Of a DNA stretch of 64,000 nucleotides, positions 10,481 to 22,543 are shown one piece after another. This DNA is from Copromyces sp. CBS 386.78 (taxonomy: Eukaryota; Ascomycota; Sordariomycetes; Sordariales; Sordariaceae): positions 372,001-436,000 of the forward strand of contig MU839093.1 in NCBI GenBank assembly GCA_030685235.1, in the 5' to 3' direction. The notes beneath the pieces were generated by a model. The model worked only from the letters and a program-made list of their open reading frames with translations. It did not search any database and had not been told where the DNA came from. A program made the position numbers and the translations under genes. Positions within the stretch are counted from its first letter, which is position 1; every line of letters starts with the position of its first letter.

Positions 10481-12344
10481 TCAAGCATCGAGCGGCTTCT
10501 GCGCGTACACCATGCGGTACGGGAAGTACGCATGAATATTCAGGTTTTTGATCTCCCTCTTCATGACGGCAAGGTATTGGGTGATCTCTTCCTTAGTCCA
10601 ACCTAAAACATTGCCGAAAATGAACTGGGTAGCACCCTCAAGGTCTTGGTTTATAACAGCATAGAAGTAGAGCCCGACATCCCTCCACTTCTTTTCCTTG
10701 CTCCATGGTGACAAAGGGATCTGAATAATTTTGTTTTGTTTGATCAGCTTTATGCCAAATCTCGAATGCATGTTTGGGAGAGATGCACGGGGTATAAGAG
10801 ACTGGCCAGGCTTTGTCTAGGACAGCTCTCTCTCCCTCATGATCATCATCCTCAACGCGGTATTTCTACGCAATGCGCATCAGGGAATAGCAGCAAAAGG
10901 GAAAAACTTACCGGGTAGGTTGTTTTCGAAATGTTCACGAAGCCGGCCTCCTTCATACCCTCTTCCTGCGTATTCTTTTCGAGAATATCGAACGGAGTGC
11001 CCAAGTGTCTTCCAGCTTCCTGCCAGAGCTTACCCCACTGGCCAATAGCCATATCCTCCTCCACCGTACCGTCATCTGACCAAACGGCACCAGAGGCATC
11101 CATATGCTCAATCCAACCACCCGGCTTGCAGCAGCGGTAAGCCTCCTTATACAAGGCATGCCAGTCATTGACGGTGCCGGTAATCCAGCGCATATGGATT
11201 AAGTCGAAAGAATCAGCCTTGTATGTCCATTCTTTGTTGTAGTCGTCGATTTCGAAGCGTACGTTGGGAGGCACCCAGGTGGGTTGAATAGCAGATACAT
11301 CGGTGCCAATTACACTGCATTCCGGAAATTTTTCGGCGAAGTCGATTGCCCACAGTCCTATATACCGCGTTAGTCCCCAAAGTTCTCTATAAATTACCCG
11401 ATCTCTCCCGGAACAGTGCGACAAGCTGACTTACCTGTGCCTGTGCCAATATCCAGCACATTCTTAGGCTTATCTGTGATGGGAGCCTTGTAAAGGTCGT
11501 CATCTAAGGCGATAGTAATCGCATGATGGCTGGTAAAGACGAAAAGTAAGATATGCGTTAACTACTGGCACTTGCTCGAACCGTTGTGCACTCACAAGAT
11601 ATCCAACATCTCATTCTGCTTTTGGTCGTTGGGGCCCCTTGATCAGATGTGTATTGTCAGTATTGAATCTCTCGTTGATCCCAGGACAATGCTCACCAAT
11701 ATGATGTATCGGTCACGGAATCACTGTGATAAGTGCGGCCGTTGATGGTGCGATACTGGAGGATACTCGAGCTGATCGAGGCAGTCGAGCTCTCGATATC
11801 GCCCCCTAAGGCCGAATCCCAGTCGTTGTCTGCGTCTTCTTCTTCTGGTAGATTCTGTAAAGAGCAGGTAGAATCTGCGCATCAGCAACTCTGTCCAACA
11901 TTTGGCTGGGAAGGGCCGTGAAATCTCTTGGAACTTGGAACTGGGACTCGGGTAGGCAGGCGCGGCGCACGACAGGACCGAATGTGTCAATGAATGCAAT
12001 GCCGGTCAACTGTCAACCATCTGGCATACAATGTACGTGCTTTTTTACACATCTGGGTCGTGCCTAGGTGCTCACCCGATGTGCTTTTCGGCACCGTTCA
12101 CCCCGCATCGTGCCTGCCTATCAGATACCCGAATCCCAAAACCCCAAAAAAATAAAAATCACACGATATATGGCAAGTGCTCCCTAAAGGAAAGACTTAC
12201 CTGACCAGCCCAGTGGGCGCCAGGAAGAAGACCAGTTGCGTCAGGCGTGTTCTGCCCTGCAGGCGTGGGTGATTTGCCCTTTCCCGCTGGCGAAGAAGCT
12301 GCTTCGGATGCCGGCGACTGAGCCGCTTTTGCTGGAGAACTCAT
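10481..12344 (-). CDS. LaeA/UMTA-like methyltransferase (copy 4)
   Basis: Six exons on the minus strand: 12344-12201, 11854-11697, 11637-11596, 11529-11435, 11357-10912, 10720-10481 (374 aa). The N-terminal Ser/Pro tail is short (one SPTP). Family blocks are [35 protein letters not shown], motif [60 protein letters not shown] and AQKPLDA. The first intron is unusually long for this locus (12200-11855, 346 nt). The frame stays open through all joins, and intron positions match copies 3 and 5 exactly. A MITE lies 216 bp upstream of the start. Confidence 0.9.
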
Positions 12345-12559
12345 GGTCGAGTTCCTACCTATGCGATCGAAATCTTCTCACTTGGGCTAGGTAGTCGTAT
12401 TGGTGAAGACGATGGAATGGCAAAGATGCCACAGAATTCGGGTGCCAGAGCCGTCCACTTTATGGAATTGTCCCAGTAGTTCCTAGGCCGGGTGTTACTC
12501 CTGATCTGTCACCTCAACCTTCGTTTCCACCCGGGTAATGGGGCTCCAGCCACGTAGTA

Positions 12560-12885
12560 CGTTCAACCCTGGCTTCTTTGTTAGCGCGGGACTTTTAGAA
12601 TTCAGACCGCTCTGTTACCATTTCAGGCTGGCTACCTACCTATTTGGAGGGGCCTGAAAATCTTCTGGTTCGCTATCGCCGGCTGTGAATGGAGTCAAAT
12701 CTTGGTGCATGGTGCGGAAATGTCCACGTGTGTGGGACATCGTCAATTGTCAATCGTTGTCCGGCTGTTCTTAGCCTAGCTTTTTGGTGGTTTGGACCAA
12801 TGCCGCAATCCCTTGTCTTCTTCCTTGTCTGAAGAGGTTGTATGCAGGTAAGAACCACGCTAACAGACAAACCAGGGTTGCAATG
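12560..12885. mobile_element. Short inverted-repeat element (MITE, Tc1/mariner-like)
   Basis: 326 bp flanked by TA on both sides (12558-12559 and 12886-12887). The left end reads CGTTCAACCCTGGCTTCTTT and the right end, reverse-complemented, CATTGCAACCCTGGTTTGTC; both continue into TGTTAGCG. The interior (about 12745-12855), reverse-complemented, matches about 590-700 and 21545-21640. It lies upstream of methyltransferase copy 4 and 70 bp left of the copia insertion. No coding capacity. Confidence 0.6.
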
Positions 12886-12949
12886 TAGTGTCTTTGTGGT
12901 CGGTTCCATCACATGTGGTGCACCTGCGGGTCCAAATGGTATAACATAA

Positions 12950-12954
12950 TTATC
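12950..12954. repeat. Target-site duplication of the copia element (left)
   Basis: TTATC directly precedes the left LTR and is repeated at 18875-18879 directly after the right LTR. Confidence 0.85.
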
Positions 12955-13192
12955 TATGAGATAGATCACGAAAGATAGAATGATAATAATATATTAATAG
13001 AGAGATCCAGCTAACTGAAGCTAGAGGGGATCACTAGCTATATAGAGCTAGTAATACAAAGAGGAGGAAGGTCTATAAAGGAGGGGATTCTAGGTACTGC
13101 TAGATCCGCTATCAAAGAGGGTTGCAAAGCAAAGGCCCTACAGCGCAAAGGACTAGCGGTCTATATAGCAAACGGCCCAGAATCTTCTCACA
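12955..13192 (-). repeat. Left LTR (3' LTR in element sense)
   Basis: 238 bp, TATGAGA...TCTCACA. It is nearly identical to 18637-18874; most differences are G/A or C/T transitions. TATGAGA at the outer end is the transition product of TGTGAGA, the mirror of the intact TCTCACA end. Confidence 0.93.
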
Positions 13193-16100
13193 CACCCCCA
13201 CAAACCTAACAAAAATAATCTATCTAAACTATCACGACTCCTTCTTCTTAATATTTAGCCAAAGGATATCCCTCTTCGTAAAGCCCAATATTTTTATAAA
13301 TTTCCTATATTTATCCGCCTTCAGCGGTTTCGTCAAACCGTCGGCCACTATATCCGTTCCTAATATAAAAATAACTTTAAACCTTTTTTATTCTATCTAT
13401 TCTATAACCTATTTCAACTGTATATCGATACAACGGTTCCTTCCCAAAGTTCTAAGAGCTATTATTCTTGCGTTAATACTATTTATAAAGAGGATCCGCT
13501 ATAATTATACTATACCTAGCTCCTCCAATATCCTAATTACTTAATCGGCTAATTTAGCCGCTAGTACTAAATTAATAAACTCTACTTTTATTATATTTAA
13601 AATAACGAAGGCCTATTTTTTTAATTTCTAAAATATTAAACTTATTATTATAAATACAATATACCTAGCTATACTATACTTTATTACAATATCGTTTATA
13701 TATAAGGTATCTATATATATTCTAAAATTGAAGTCTAATTACTATAGAAACGAAAGGCCTCTTAATAATAATCCTAAATCTAGGTTATTTACTAAATATT
13801 TGAAAAGATAGCGTATTATGTAGTTATAACGGTCTATTAATTTAACGTTACCTTTATAGAACTTATTAACTATAAATATAATATCTAGGCGTAAGCCTAT
13901 AAATACGTAGTTAAAGGAGCTAATCTTCTTAATATAAAGTTTTTAAATTTCTAATATTTCGATAACTAGATTCGTACCCCTATAAATCTTATAATCTAAT
14001 AACTATAAAATATTAACGCCTTTCAAACTATCGTATTTAAATTTCTTAATAATTATTTATACATATCGCTATTATAATACGAATACTATACGTTCTTATC
14101 TATTACGAACGATATTATAATTTAAAAAAGTTTTGATATTACCTATTGATTTCAATTTAAACCTAGATTTCAATTAATTAACAATATTTTTAATATCTTT
14201 ATTCTTTTATACTATAATAAGAAGATCGTTAATATAGAATATTATTAATACACTTCTAACCTTATTAATATAAAAATAGGCATTTATACCTAGTACTAAA
14301 AAGCCTAATTCCAATAAGATAGGATTTAAAATATTAAATTAATATAGAAGGCTCTATCTCAACCTATATAAAACTCTACGTAATAAACATACCTATTCTA
14401 ATATAAATTTCTCAATAAATTCTATTAATTATTTAATATAATATTTCTTTCCCTTTAGAATAGAGGCATTAAAAAAGGCTATATTAAAGTCAAATTATTA
14501 ATATTCTAAATCGTAAACGGCCATATAGACTAAAAAAATTCGAAGGCTCGTATTATTGGCTATTATAATATAAACATCTTCGATATTCTATAAATCTTCC
14601 TATTCCCTATTACTACAAACTACTTATTATACCCTAACTTCGTATTATTATATAAAAAGGTTGAATTTCTTATTATATACCTACTTACTAAGAAAAATAT
14701 CTATATTTAGGGTTTTCCGGACTAGATTCTATACCTCTTAATCTTTCAATACTTTTACCTACTTTTCTATAATTAGAAACCAATATATATTAAAGTTTAA
14801 TAGCTTTTTAACTTATTTATAGTTTTTAAGGATAACCCGTTTAATATTGTGATTATTAATTTCTTTTAATACTTTTATAACTATAAAGCACTAAATAGGC
14901 AGTAATTTTATTAACTAGTTAAATTCTATCGTTCTATAATAGAATAATAATTTACCCAATTCGTTAATTATCTTTTTATTACCGTATTTATACCTATTTA
15001 ATTTCTTAGCTTTAGTTCTCTTTAAACGACTTTTTCGTACTTCTAAAGGAATAGAATTATTTATAATAGGAATTATAAGTTTTAAAGAGGGTTAATCGTT
15101 TAAAAGAGGTACTAAGGGGGTAAAGGGTACTTATATAAGAACTAAAGTAGCAAAGTTTAATAGAAGCGGTACTAGAAATCCCTACTAAATCGTAAAAGGA
15201 ATTAGGGATATTAAGGGTACTAGTGCTAGAAAGACTACTAGTACTAGTACTAGAAATATCGCTAGTACTATTACTAGAAATAATAATATATATTAGAACT
15301 CTATAGGGGTTTAGAGAAGTTTAAAAGTAAATAGAAATATAAACCTTTTAAATAGGTTCAGCATTCTAATACTACTACGTTAAAAAGGGGTAAAAATTAC
15401 CGCGTTATCCATAATCGCATCTCCAAATTTCAAAGTATAAAATTTACTAGATCCGCTAGAGGATTGTAATCCGTTAGAAGATCGTAATCTATCGAATAGG
15501 CTATCCTTTAGTAGGATAATATCCTCCTCATTTAAATTATAAAGATCTATCGTCTATTCCTCTTATTCCTCCTCAATAAATTATAATAGCTAATCTTATT
15601 AATTTTAAAGATTTTAAATTAAAAGTATTAATAATAGCGCCGGTATTAATAATAGGGTAAGGTAATAACGCAGTATTTCGAAAACCGCGGGGGGAAATTT
15701 AAATTAAAATTATTATTCTATTTCTACCGGTTGTACTATTAATCGTATTATACCCGTTACCCTAATTATTACCTCTTTCTCCTATTCCGCCACATCTTCT
15801 ATCTCTTAAATACTATAATCTTTAAAAACTACCGTATATTAAAGCTTATCCTTTCTTTCTTTATCTTTACTCTTATTATTTTCTACGAATTTAACTGCGT
15901 TCGCTCGGATTATTTCGTAAAATTCTAGATCGTATAGCTAATAAATACGGCCGTATTCGTTACTATAATTAAGAAGGTAAGCTTTACGTACTCGCGGAGT
16001 AAATTTATCGCCTTATTCCCATTTCTAAAGTTTAATATAATAATAGGCGATATACTAATATTTTCGTAAATATTTAAAGTAAGGTTTCCTCTAATCTATA

Positions 16101-17301
16101 AAAATATTAACGTAAGTATAAAATAATTTATAAGGACTTATCTTATCTAAATTTACTTTAATTAATAAAAAATTCATAATTCTAATAACTACATCCATTA
16201 CAAATAGCTATAGAATTATAAAAATCTTATTCTTTTAAATAATAATTCTAATCTTTATTATAATTAACCTACTAATTAATTCAACTAGGCCGTTCATCTA
16301 TAATATATAGGGTATTATTTTCCAAATCTCAATACTTTCCTACTTTACCTATTTATTAAATTTACTATTTTTGAACTTTATTATCGCTATTCCGAATTCG
16401 GGACTACTATTAAAACCGATAATACAAACTTTCAAACCGGTTTATAACTCTACGAATCTCTTCTATTCGGTTAATACTCTAAAAGCATTACCTTTATTAA
16501 TTACAAAACGTACCCATCTATAAACTATAGCCATATAAATAAAATATACAACATATTTAATACTTATATAACTAAATTAATTATAATTAATAATGTCTAC
16601 CCTCACGTATTATAATACCTTAGTTACTACAGTACTATAAATTACTTTAGGTATTTTATCTATTATTTTCGAAATATTATATACTTTACAATCATCCTTC
16701 TCCTATTTAAATATAAAGATCCCTACTTTCTAACAGGCCTCAATAACCTATTATTTACCGGTATATATTAAACGTTTATACATTATTTTATATATTATTA
16801 AAACTATTAAAACTTTGGGGAATTTTCGACTCTAATCGAAATTATTAGGAAATATAATAAGTAGGGTAGGGACGTTGCCAGCCTAGCTATATTATATTAT
16901 ATATTTACCGTACGAAATCTGGTTACTTTTTATTATCTACTCTATACTATTATCGAAAAGGCTAGCAAATATAATAAAATTAATTAGAACGTTAGGGTAG
17001 AATTATACGTCTTTAATCGTTACCTTTATTATACCGTAATTTATTAATATCGTTAATTCTACTATACCTTTATAATACGAATATATAAAATTACCGTTAC
17101 CTACTACGTACTCAAAAGGTTTATTTAACGATTATATATCTATAAACTATTTAAAATAATTAAATATACTAATAGCACATCTAAAATTGTAAAGAACCTT
17201 ATTATATATATTATCGTTATTATTAATATTATTTATCAATTGTACTTTAAAAGCCTATTGGATTTTAGCATTTATATTAGTTACAATCTCTACCAAAAAC
17301 C

Positions 17302-17784
17302 TTAATCAAAAGTATTAAAATTAGAATTATTACAGCTTAATACTATAAAGCTATTAATATTACCATATAAAAAGGAACTCTTTAAAGAAGGATAAGTAAG
17401 GCTATTATTCGTATTAATAATAGCTATAACTATACTAAACTTTACCTCTATCAACTCTTTCTTTTTCTTCCAATTATTTAGTGCCTTTTCTAGGTTATAC
17501 ATCCAACAATTTAATATTTTAGAATTCCTATAATAACCGCAATCGAAGTATTTATAACCTTTTATAATCTCTCTACTACACGTAGAACACTTCTCTATCT
17601 CTCTCTTCTTCTTATCCTTATTATCCTTATTACCTTTATTATTATTATTAGCATTATTAGTATTATTAATATTATTAACTTTAGTAGAGACATTAAAAGT
17701 TAAATTCCGCTTTTCGCTATTACCAATAGTGCTAAGCTTGCCCAAAAACACTAAGGGAACCAGCTTCTTCGTTTCCATATCCAT
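17302..17784 (-). pseudogene. copia Gag fragment with zinc-knuckle-like Cys cluster
   Basis: The longest surviving open frame in the element, 160 codons. It has an Asn/Lys-rich middle and a Cys cluster (CSTC...CGYYRN...NCW) like the zinc-binding end of a copia Gag. The position, next to the right LTR in minus orientation, fits gag. Upstream and downstream frames are closed by stops, so this is only a surviving piece of a degraded ORF. Confidence 0.6.
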
Positions 17785-18430
17785 AGCCCAAAGGCGGGCT
17801 TCGATAGGGTACTAAATTCTAACTATATTAAATAAAATAACCATTTCGAAATCGTCGTCGATTAGGAAGTTAGCTTCGGTTATACGTTTACAATAAACGT
17901 TATACCGTTGTAAGAACAACTCTATAGTATCGAACGACTATTTTTTGAAGGAGAAATATTCTTAAAGGACATTTATTCTAACTTTATCCGTAACCTTTAC
18001 AATAACTTTTTAGACTAACTAATAATAATAGCTGGGATTTCTATTTCGTAAGTTCTATCCGTTAATCTAGAGGGTTATTTTAATATTGTTTACTTTTAAA
18101 ATATTATAAATAGCGGCAATTACTCTAACTCTATTAATTCGCCATATTTCGTACTCCTTTGAATCTTTATCGTTCGGTTCTAATTTATCTTTCGGACTAA
18201 AGACATAGTCTATAAAGTTAGCGCAATCTAGAACAACCTAGAAAGCTACCTCCCAATCACCTAAATTCTTCTCGCCTTTTAATTATATAAGGGTTGCTAT
18301 ATCGGCTAGGTTATTATTTGAAACTATAGTTAATAGAGTAAATAATAGGGTTTTAGGGGAGGATTGATCGTAACTATCGTCTTAATAAATAATCCTCATA
18401 AGGGTATCGGTAAATTGTCAACTTGGGGTA

Positions 18431-18578
18431 TTAGGGCATAGATCGCGTCGCTAACTTTAATAGGGTTTTGTTAGGGCGTAAATCGCTTCGCTAACTTAGA
18501 AGGTTATTAAGGCGTAGATTGCGTCGCTAATTTCCTAGTTGGTAAGGTTATTAGAGCGTAAATCGCGTCGCTAACTTA
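18431..18578 (-). repeat. Four imperfect repeats in the copia leader
   Basis: A unit close to TTAGGGCGTARATCGCGTCG followed by CTAACTTA recurs at about 18431, 18471, 18507 and 18551. It lies between the primer-binding site and gag in element sense. These units keep CpG-rich cores in an otherwise TA-saturated element. Confidence 0.75.
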
Positions 18579-18636
18579 AATTAATTTCTATTAGGAGGTC
18601 GCGCTTAATTAGCGTTGCAATAGAGGGCTCATAACC

Positions 18637-18874
18637 TATAAAATAGATTACAAAAGATAGAATAATAATAATATATTAATAGAGAGATCCAGCTAACTAA
18701 AACTAGAGGGGATCACTAGCTATATAGAGCTGGTAATATAAAGAGGAGGAAGGTCTACAAAGGAGGGGATTCTAAGTACTGCCAGATCCGCTATCAAAGA
18801 GGGTTACAAGGCAAAGGCCCTACAACGCAAAGGACTAGCGGTCTATGCAGCAAACGGCCCAGAATCTTCTCACA
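18637..18874 (-). repeat. Right LTR (5' LTR in element sense)
   Basis: 238 bp, TATAAAATAG...TCTCACA, same length as the left LTR. Immediately to its left the reverse strand reads GGTTATGAGCCC, a plausible tRNA primer-binding site for a copia element. TTATC follows at 18875-18879. Confidence 0.93.
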
Positions 18875-18879
18875 TTATC

Positions 18880-19751
18880 CCGAGTTTCTTCGTGATGTGG
18901 GAGCGGAGGAGTGGGTTAGGGGGGATATACCTCTCACAGAAAAAGAAGAAGAAGAAGAAGCGCCTTGTGTGAATGAACCACAGCGTCTAGCCAAATAGAA
19001 AACAGGTGGGATGTCGTAGGGACTCATATGTACCTAGAGGTGCATCGGAAAACAAGGACCTCTGTTAACATGGAATTATCGACAAAGTGATGACCACTTC
19101 GTTATTTGATTTCTTTTCGTGTAAGTGCATCTTTCGACGCAATGGCCGATTCTCCAACCCTTTATGTGAGATCACGAACAACAACAAGCGATGGATATTG
19201 CTGGATTGATGCTGCTATCTAGAAGAGAGAGGAGAGAGGAGGAGGAAGGTCTGGAGGTCTAGACGAACGGTGGGCAATGCCAGGGCACGAGTGAAGCAGG
19301 CGGTGAATGGCCTGTGCCAAGAGTGATTATCCACTCAGAAATCGGTATTGCGAGGGCAATGCATTAGGGTATCTTGGAAGCTCAATTTTCGTCCGATTTC
19401 GGCCGACCCTATGAGCGAATAAACGCTAGTCATCAAAAGGGAGCAAGTAGAAGAGTGAGTAGAAGTCCTGACTTGCAATATCAACGCTTTAAATGGTTGT
19501 TTCTTGTGTTGTATGTTTGTGTGGCAAGTTTGTTTGTATGGGAAAGCAGTGTGATGTACCTCTGCTTTTGCTCCATCACTGGTAGTATCGTAAGCGTGGC
19601 AGTATCTAGAATTCAAGCACGAAGACACATGCCCGGTCGGTGATCTTTCCAGTTTGCACAAATGCGAAGGTCATCCGAGGTCTCAACCAGAACACGTATA
19701 TCGGACTATTGAAAGGAAAAGGGATGAGATTTGCTCTAATCCAACCGCACC
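18880..19751. other. intergenic, with a fragment of the 2605-3455 repeat
   Basis: Bases 19165-19290 are an inverted copy of about 3232-3352; both contain the 20-mer GATCACGAACAACAACAAGC and GGTCTGGAGGTCTAGA. A (GAA)n run is at about 18940-18960. Bases 19613-19700 resemble the downstream flanks of methyltransferase copies 3 and 4. No gene is recognised. Confidence 0.6.
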
Positions 19752-21372
19752 TCAATCCTCAGCATCCAACGGCTTCTGCGAGTACACGCTGCGGAAAGCC
19801 ATATACCCATGATTGTTCAGATCCTTCATTTCGGCCTTCAAATGCGCAATATAGGTGGAAATCTCCTCCTTCTCCCAGCCCATTACATTACTAAACATGA
19901 ACTGGCTTAAGCCCTCAAGGTCTGTCCCCCAGGTTACGCAGAAGTAAAGGCCAACTTCCTTCATCCTCTTATCACTGGACCAAGGTGAAACCGGGATCTG
20001 GAAGAATAACTGGTCAGCTTTCATGTTTCCGGGCCAAGGGTTGGAAGAGTCTCGTAATGGGGATTAGTATAGCTTACGGGCAACTCCTTCTTCGTAATGT
20101 TTACGAAACCAGCCTCCTTCATTCCATTTTCCTGCAAGTTAGCCGGGATAATATCAACCGGGTTTCCAATTCGCCTTCCAGCTTCTTGCCAAATCTTGCC
20201 CCACTGAGTCAAGGCAGAGTCCTCAGTAACGGAATTATCGTCTGAAAAAACGTCGCCAGAAGAATCAATGTGTTCAATCCAACCACCTGGCTTTAGGCAC
20301 CGATAAGCCTCCTTATACACCGCAGTCCAATCTTTAACGCAGCCAGAAAGCCAACGAATATGGACGAAATCGAACGAGTTGTCCTTATAGGTCCATTCCT
20401 TAGAAGCGTCATCGATTTCGAAGCGGAGGTTAGGGGGCAACCAGCTGGGTTGAATAGGCGAAATGTCTGTGCCAATTACACTGCAATTGGGAAACTTGTC
20501 GGCCATGTCAATAGCCCACAATCCTGTACTCGAATTAGTATCATACACCCACTAGATAATAGTGCTGGAAGATCGTAGCAACTATGAGCGTGTCCGTTCG
20601 GCATTGGTACCTGTGCAGTAACAGAAGGAAGCTTTAGGTTGGGGATGGGGGAGCTTTCCTCACTGCACTACTGCCGGAACGAACATGACCTATATCAAGG
20701 GAACTTACCGGTGCCTGTGCCAATATCAATGATATTCTTTGGGTCTTCTGTAATAGGAGCCATGTGAAGCTCGCCGTCCAAGAGAACAGTAATCATATGA
20801 TGGCTAACCATGAAGCGGGAGCATGAGTACACAATGTTCAATGGTTAACAACGGCGAGGATTATGTTGAACTTACAAGATATCCAACATCTCATTCGCCT
20901 TCTCATCGTTGGGACCCCTACATGACGAGAGGCGCATTAGCTCCATGAACCTTCAACGTGGCGGAAGCTTAGTTTTCGGCATCATGTTCTCAACAAGACT
21001 CACCAATACTCTCCGTCGGTCACACTGTCACTGTGATAGGTACGGCCATTAATAGTCCGATACCTGAGGATGCTCGAACTAATCGATGCAGTCGAACTCT
21101 CGACATCGCTCCCCATAGTTGAGTCCCAGTCGTTCTCCGGGTCCACTTCCGGAAGTCCCTGTAGGGCGTGTGACGATTGCGTTAGTAACGTTGAACCAAT
21201 GACCCTGAGACTTTTCTGGTATACGTACCACATCAGCCCAATGGGCTCCAGACAGAAGGCCAGGCGCTTGAGTACCTGGAGACGCAGGACCAGGCGTGGG
21301 TGACTTCGCCTCTCCCTTTGGCGAAGCTGCTTCGGGTGCCGGCGACTGAGGTTGATTGGCCGGAGAACTCAT
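19752..21372 (-). CDS. LaeA/UMTA-like methyltransferase (copy 5)
   Basis: Six exons on the minus strand: 21372-21229, 21158-21004, 20917-20876, 20803-20709, 20523-20078, 19997-19752 (375 aa). Same family layout: one SPTP motif in the tail, [29 protein letters not shown], motif I with [57 protein letters not shown]. It ends QKPLDAED, two residues longer than the other copies. Intron positions are identical to copies 3 and 4. It is separated from copy 4 by the copia insertion, so the four minus-strand copies were probably one uninterrupted array before that insertion. Confidence 0.9.
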
Positions 21373-22333
21373 GGTCGAAGATGCGAAATCTTCTCACTGA
21401 AGTTAGGAATAGGTGAAGAGGATGGAACATCAACCATGAAATTTGGGTGCCATAGCCGCCCGCTTTATGGAATGCTGCCCGTGCCAAATCACTCGGCTCC
21501 TGACAGTTCAACCCTGATTTGTTTGTTAGCGTGGAACTTAGGACCTGTTCTGACAGCGGAGAAGACACAAGATTCCGGAGCTCTCACTGGTCCAAGCCAC
21601 CGGAAGCCAGGGTGACGAACAACACCCGATCATGTTCCACAAAAAGCCCAGAAGGTGCCGTCTCAAATGTAACAGCGGATGCGAGCTACCCCTCATAGAG
21701 CGGTCAACCGCTTCAATGTCTACAGTTCGTTAGCCTGAGACGGTAGGGAGCAACGATGGAAAAATTGCATGATTGGCAGCTTGAATGAGAGAAGAGGAAA
21801 GGAGTTGCCAATCCAGGTCCACTAACATGGAAATTCAGGTTGGGCTTGGGGCGCTCTTTCCACATGTCACAAGCCCCCATCCCCCCATCCGATGGATGGC
21901 AAGTATGGGAGCAATGATTAAGGTAAGGTAGGAAATGCTTTATGGGCGGCTTGGTCGAGGAAAACGGCATGGCGAGCCAGGCCAGGATCAAATACTTGAG
22001 GATGGAAAAGCAGGGTGGAGAGCTCCTTCCAAATATAACAGTGGGCTCCAGCGACAGCCTGGTTCTTGGAGCTGGGCCGGGTCCGAAATTTGAAGCTTCT
22101 CAAGAATCAACTGGAAAGTCCTGCCTTCCTACTTTCCCTTCCTAGACATCGCACCTCCCCTTTGCAAACCGAAAGAACCAGCCATTCCCTCCAAAGACAA
22201 CCGACTGGCTCAGTGGCTAATCTGTCAGAAATAGGTCAGTAATATGTCGCAACTGTGCGTTTCCCGCTTTGGCACGCACTTGATACTATTTGTAAGAAAG
22301 GAGACATGAAGCGTGACCGAATTCAACCGCACC
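21373..22333. other. intergenic, with partial MITE
   Basis: From 21504 the sequence (CAGTTCAACCCTGATTTGTT then TGTTAGCGTGG) matches the terminal repeat of the MITEs at 572-845 and 12560-12885, and 21545-21640 matches their interior. The opposite end was not found and the left flank is GA, not TA, so this copy is partial or decayed. No gene is recognised. Confidence 0.5.
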
Positions 22334-22543
22334 TCAAGAATCCAACGGCTTCTGTGCATACACTGAGCGGAAAATCATTTGCCCGTGGAGGTTGGGGCTC
22401 CTGAGCTCGGCTCGCAAGTGTTGAACGTAAACCTTCATATCCTCCTTCGACCAACCCATAACGTTGCCAAACGTGTGTTGAATAGAACCCTCAAGATCTG
22501 GCGCCCAAAGAGCGTGAAAGAAGAGGCCGAGTTCCTTCACCAT
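22334..22543 (-). pseudogene. Methyltransferase last-exon remnant (copy 6)
   Basis: About 70 codons match only the final exon of the family. They start near a KELGL motif, then LWAPDLEG, FGNVMGWSKED, and finish AQKPLDS with a stop at 22334. Upstream of 22543 the sequence turns AT-rich and unrelated; no SAM-binding exons are found nearby. This is a 5'-truncated copy that cannot be functional. It lies about 740 bp from the left end of a hAT element. Confidence 0.85.

Larger units (their letters stand above)
12955..18874 (-). mobile_element. Ty1/copia LTR retrotransposon, complete but RIP-degraded
   Basis: A 5920-bp element with two 238-bp LTRs and a 5-bp target duplication. Its sense is the minus strand: a gag-type frame lies next to the right LTR (17302-17784), a primer-binding-like sequence (GGTTATGAGCCC, reverse strand) directly abuts the right LTR, and a purine-rich TTTGTGGGGGTG (reverse strand) abuts the left LTR. 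Reverse-transcriptase remnants at about 14190-14400 read YINDLLII (copia YVDDLLI with Val-to-Ile and Asp-to-Asn changes) and RVLYRLRQS (copia ALYGLKQS). Stops occur throughout and the interior is extremely TA-rich, while the LTRs still match closely. This is the pattern expected of RIP. No intact protein can be made. Confidence 0.93.

Noticed and set aside
18431..18578. Regular repeats that could be mistaken for a CRISPR array
   Set aside because: The host is a fungus, the units sit in the leader of a retrotransposon, and spacers are short and irregular.
12955..18874. AT-rich block as a nuclear mitochondrial insertion
   Set aside because: LTRs, target duplication and copia RT motifs explain it fully. 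The same reasoning applies to the two hAT blocks.
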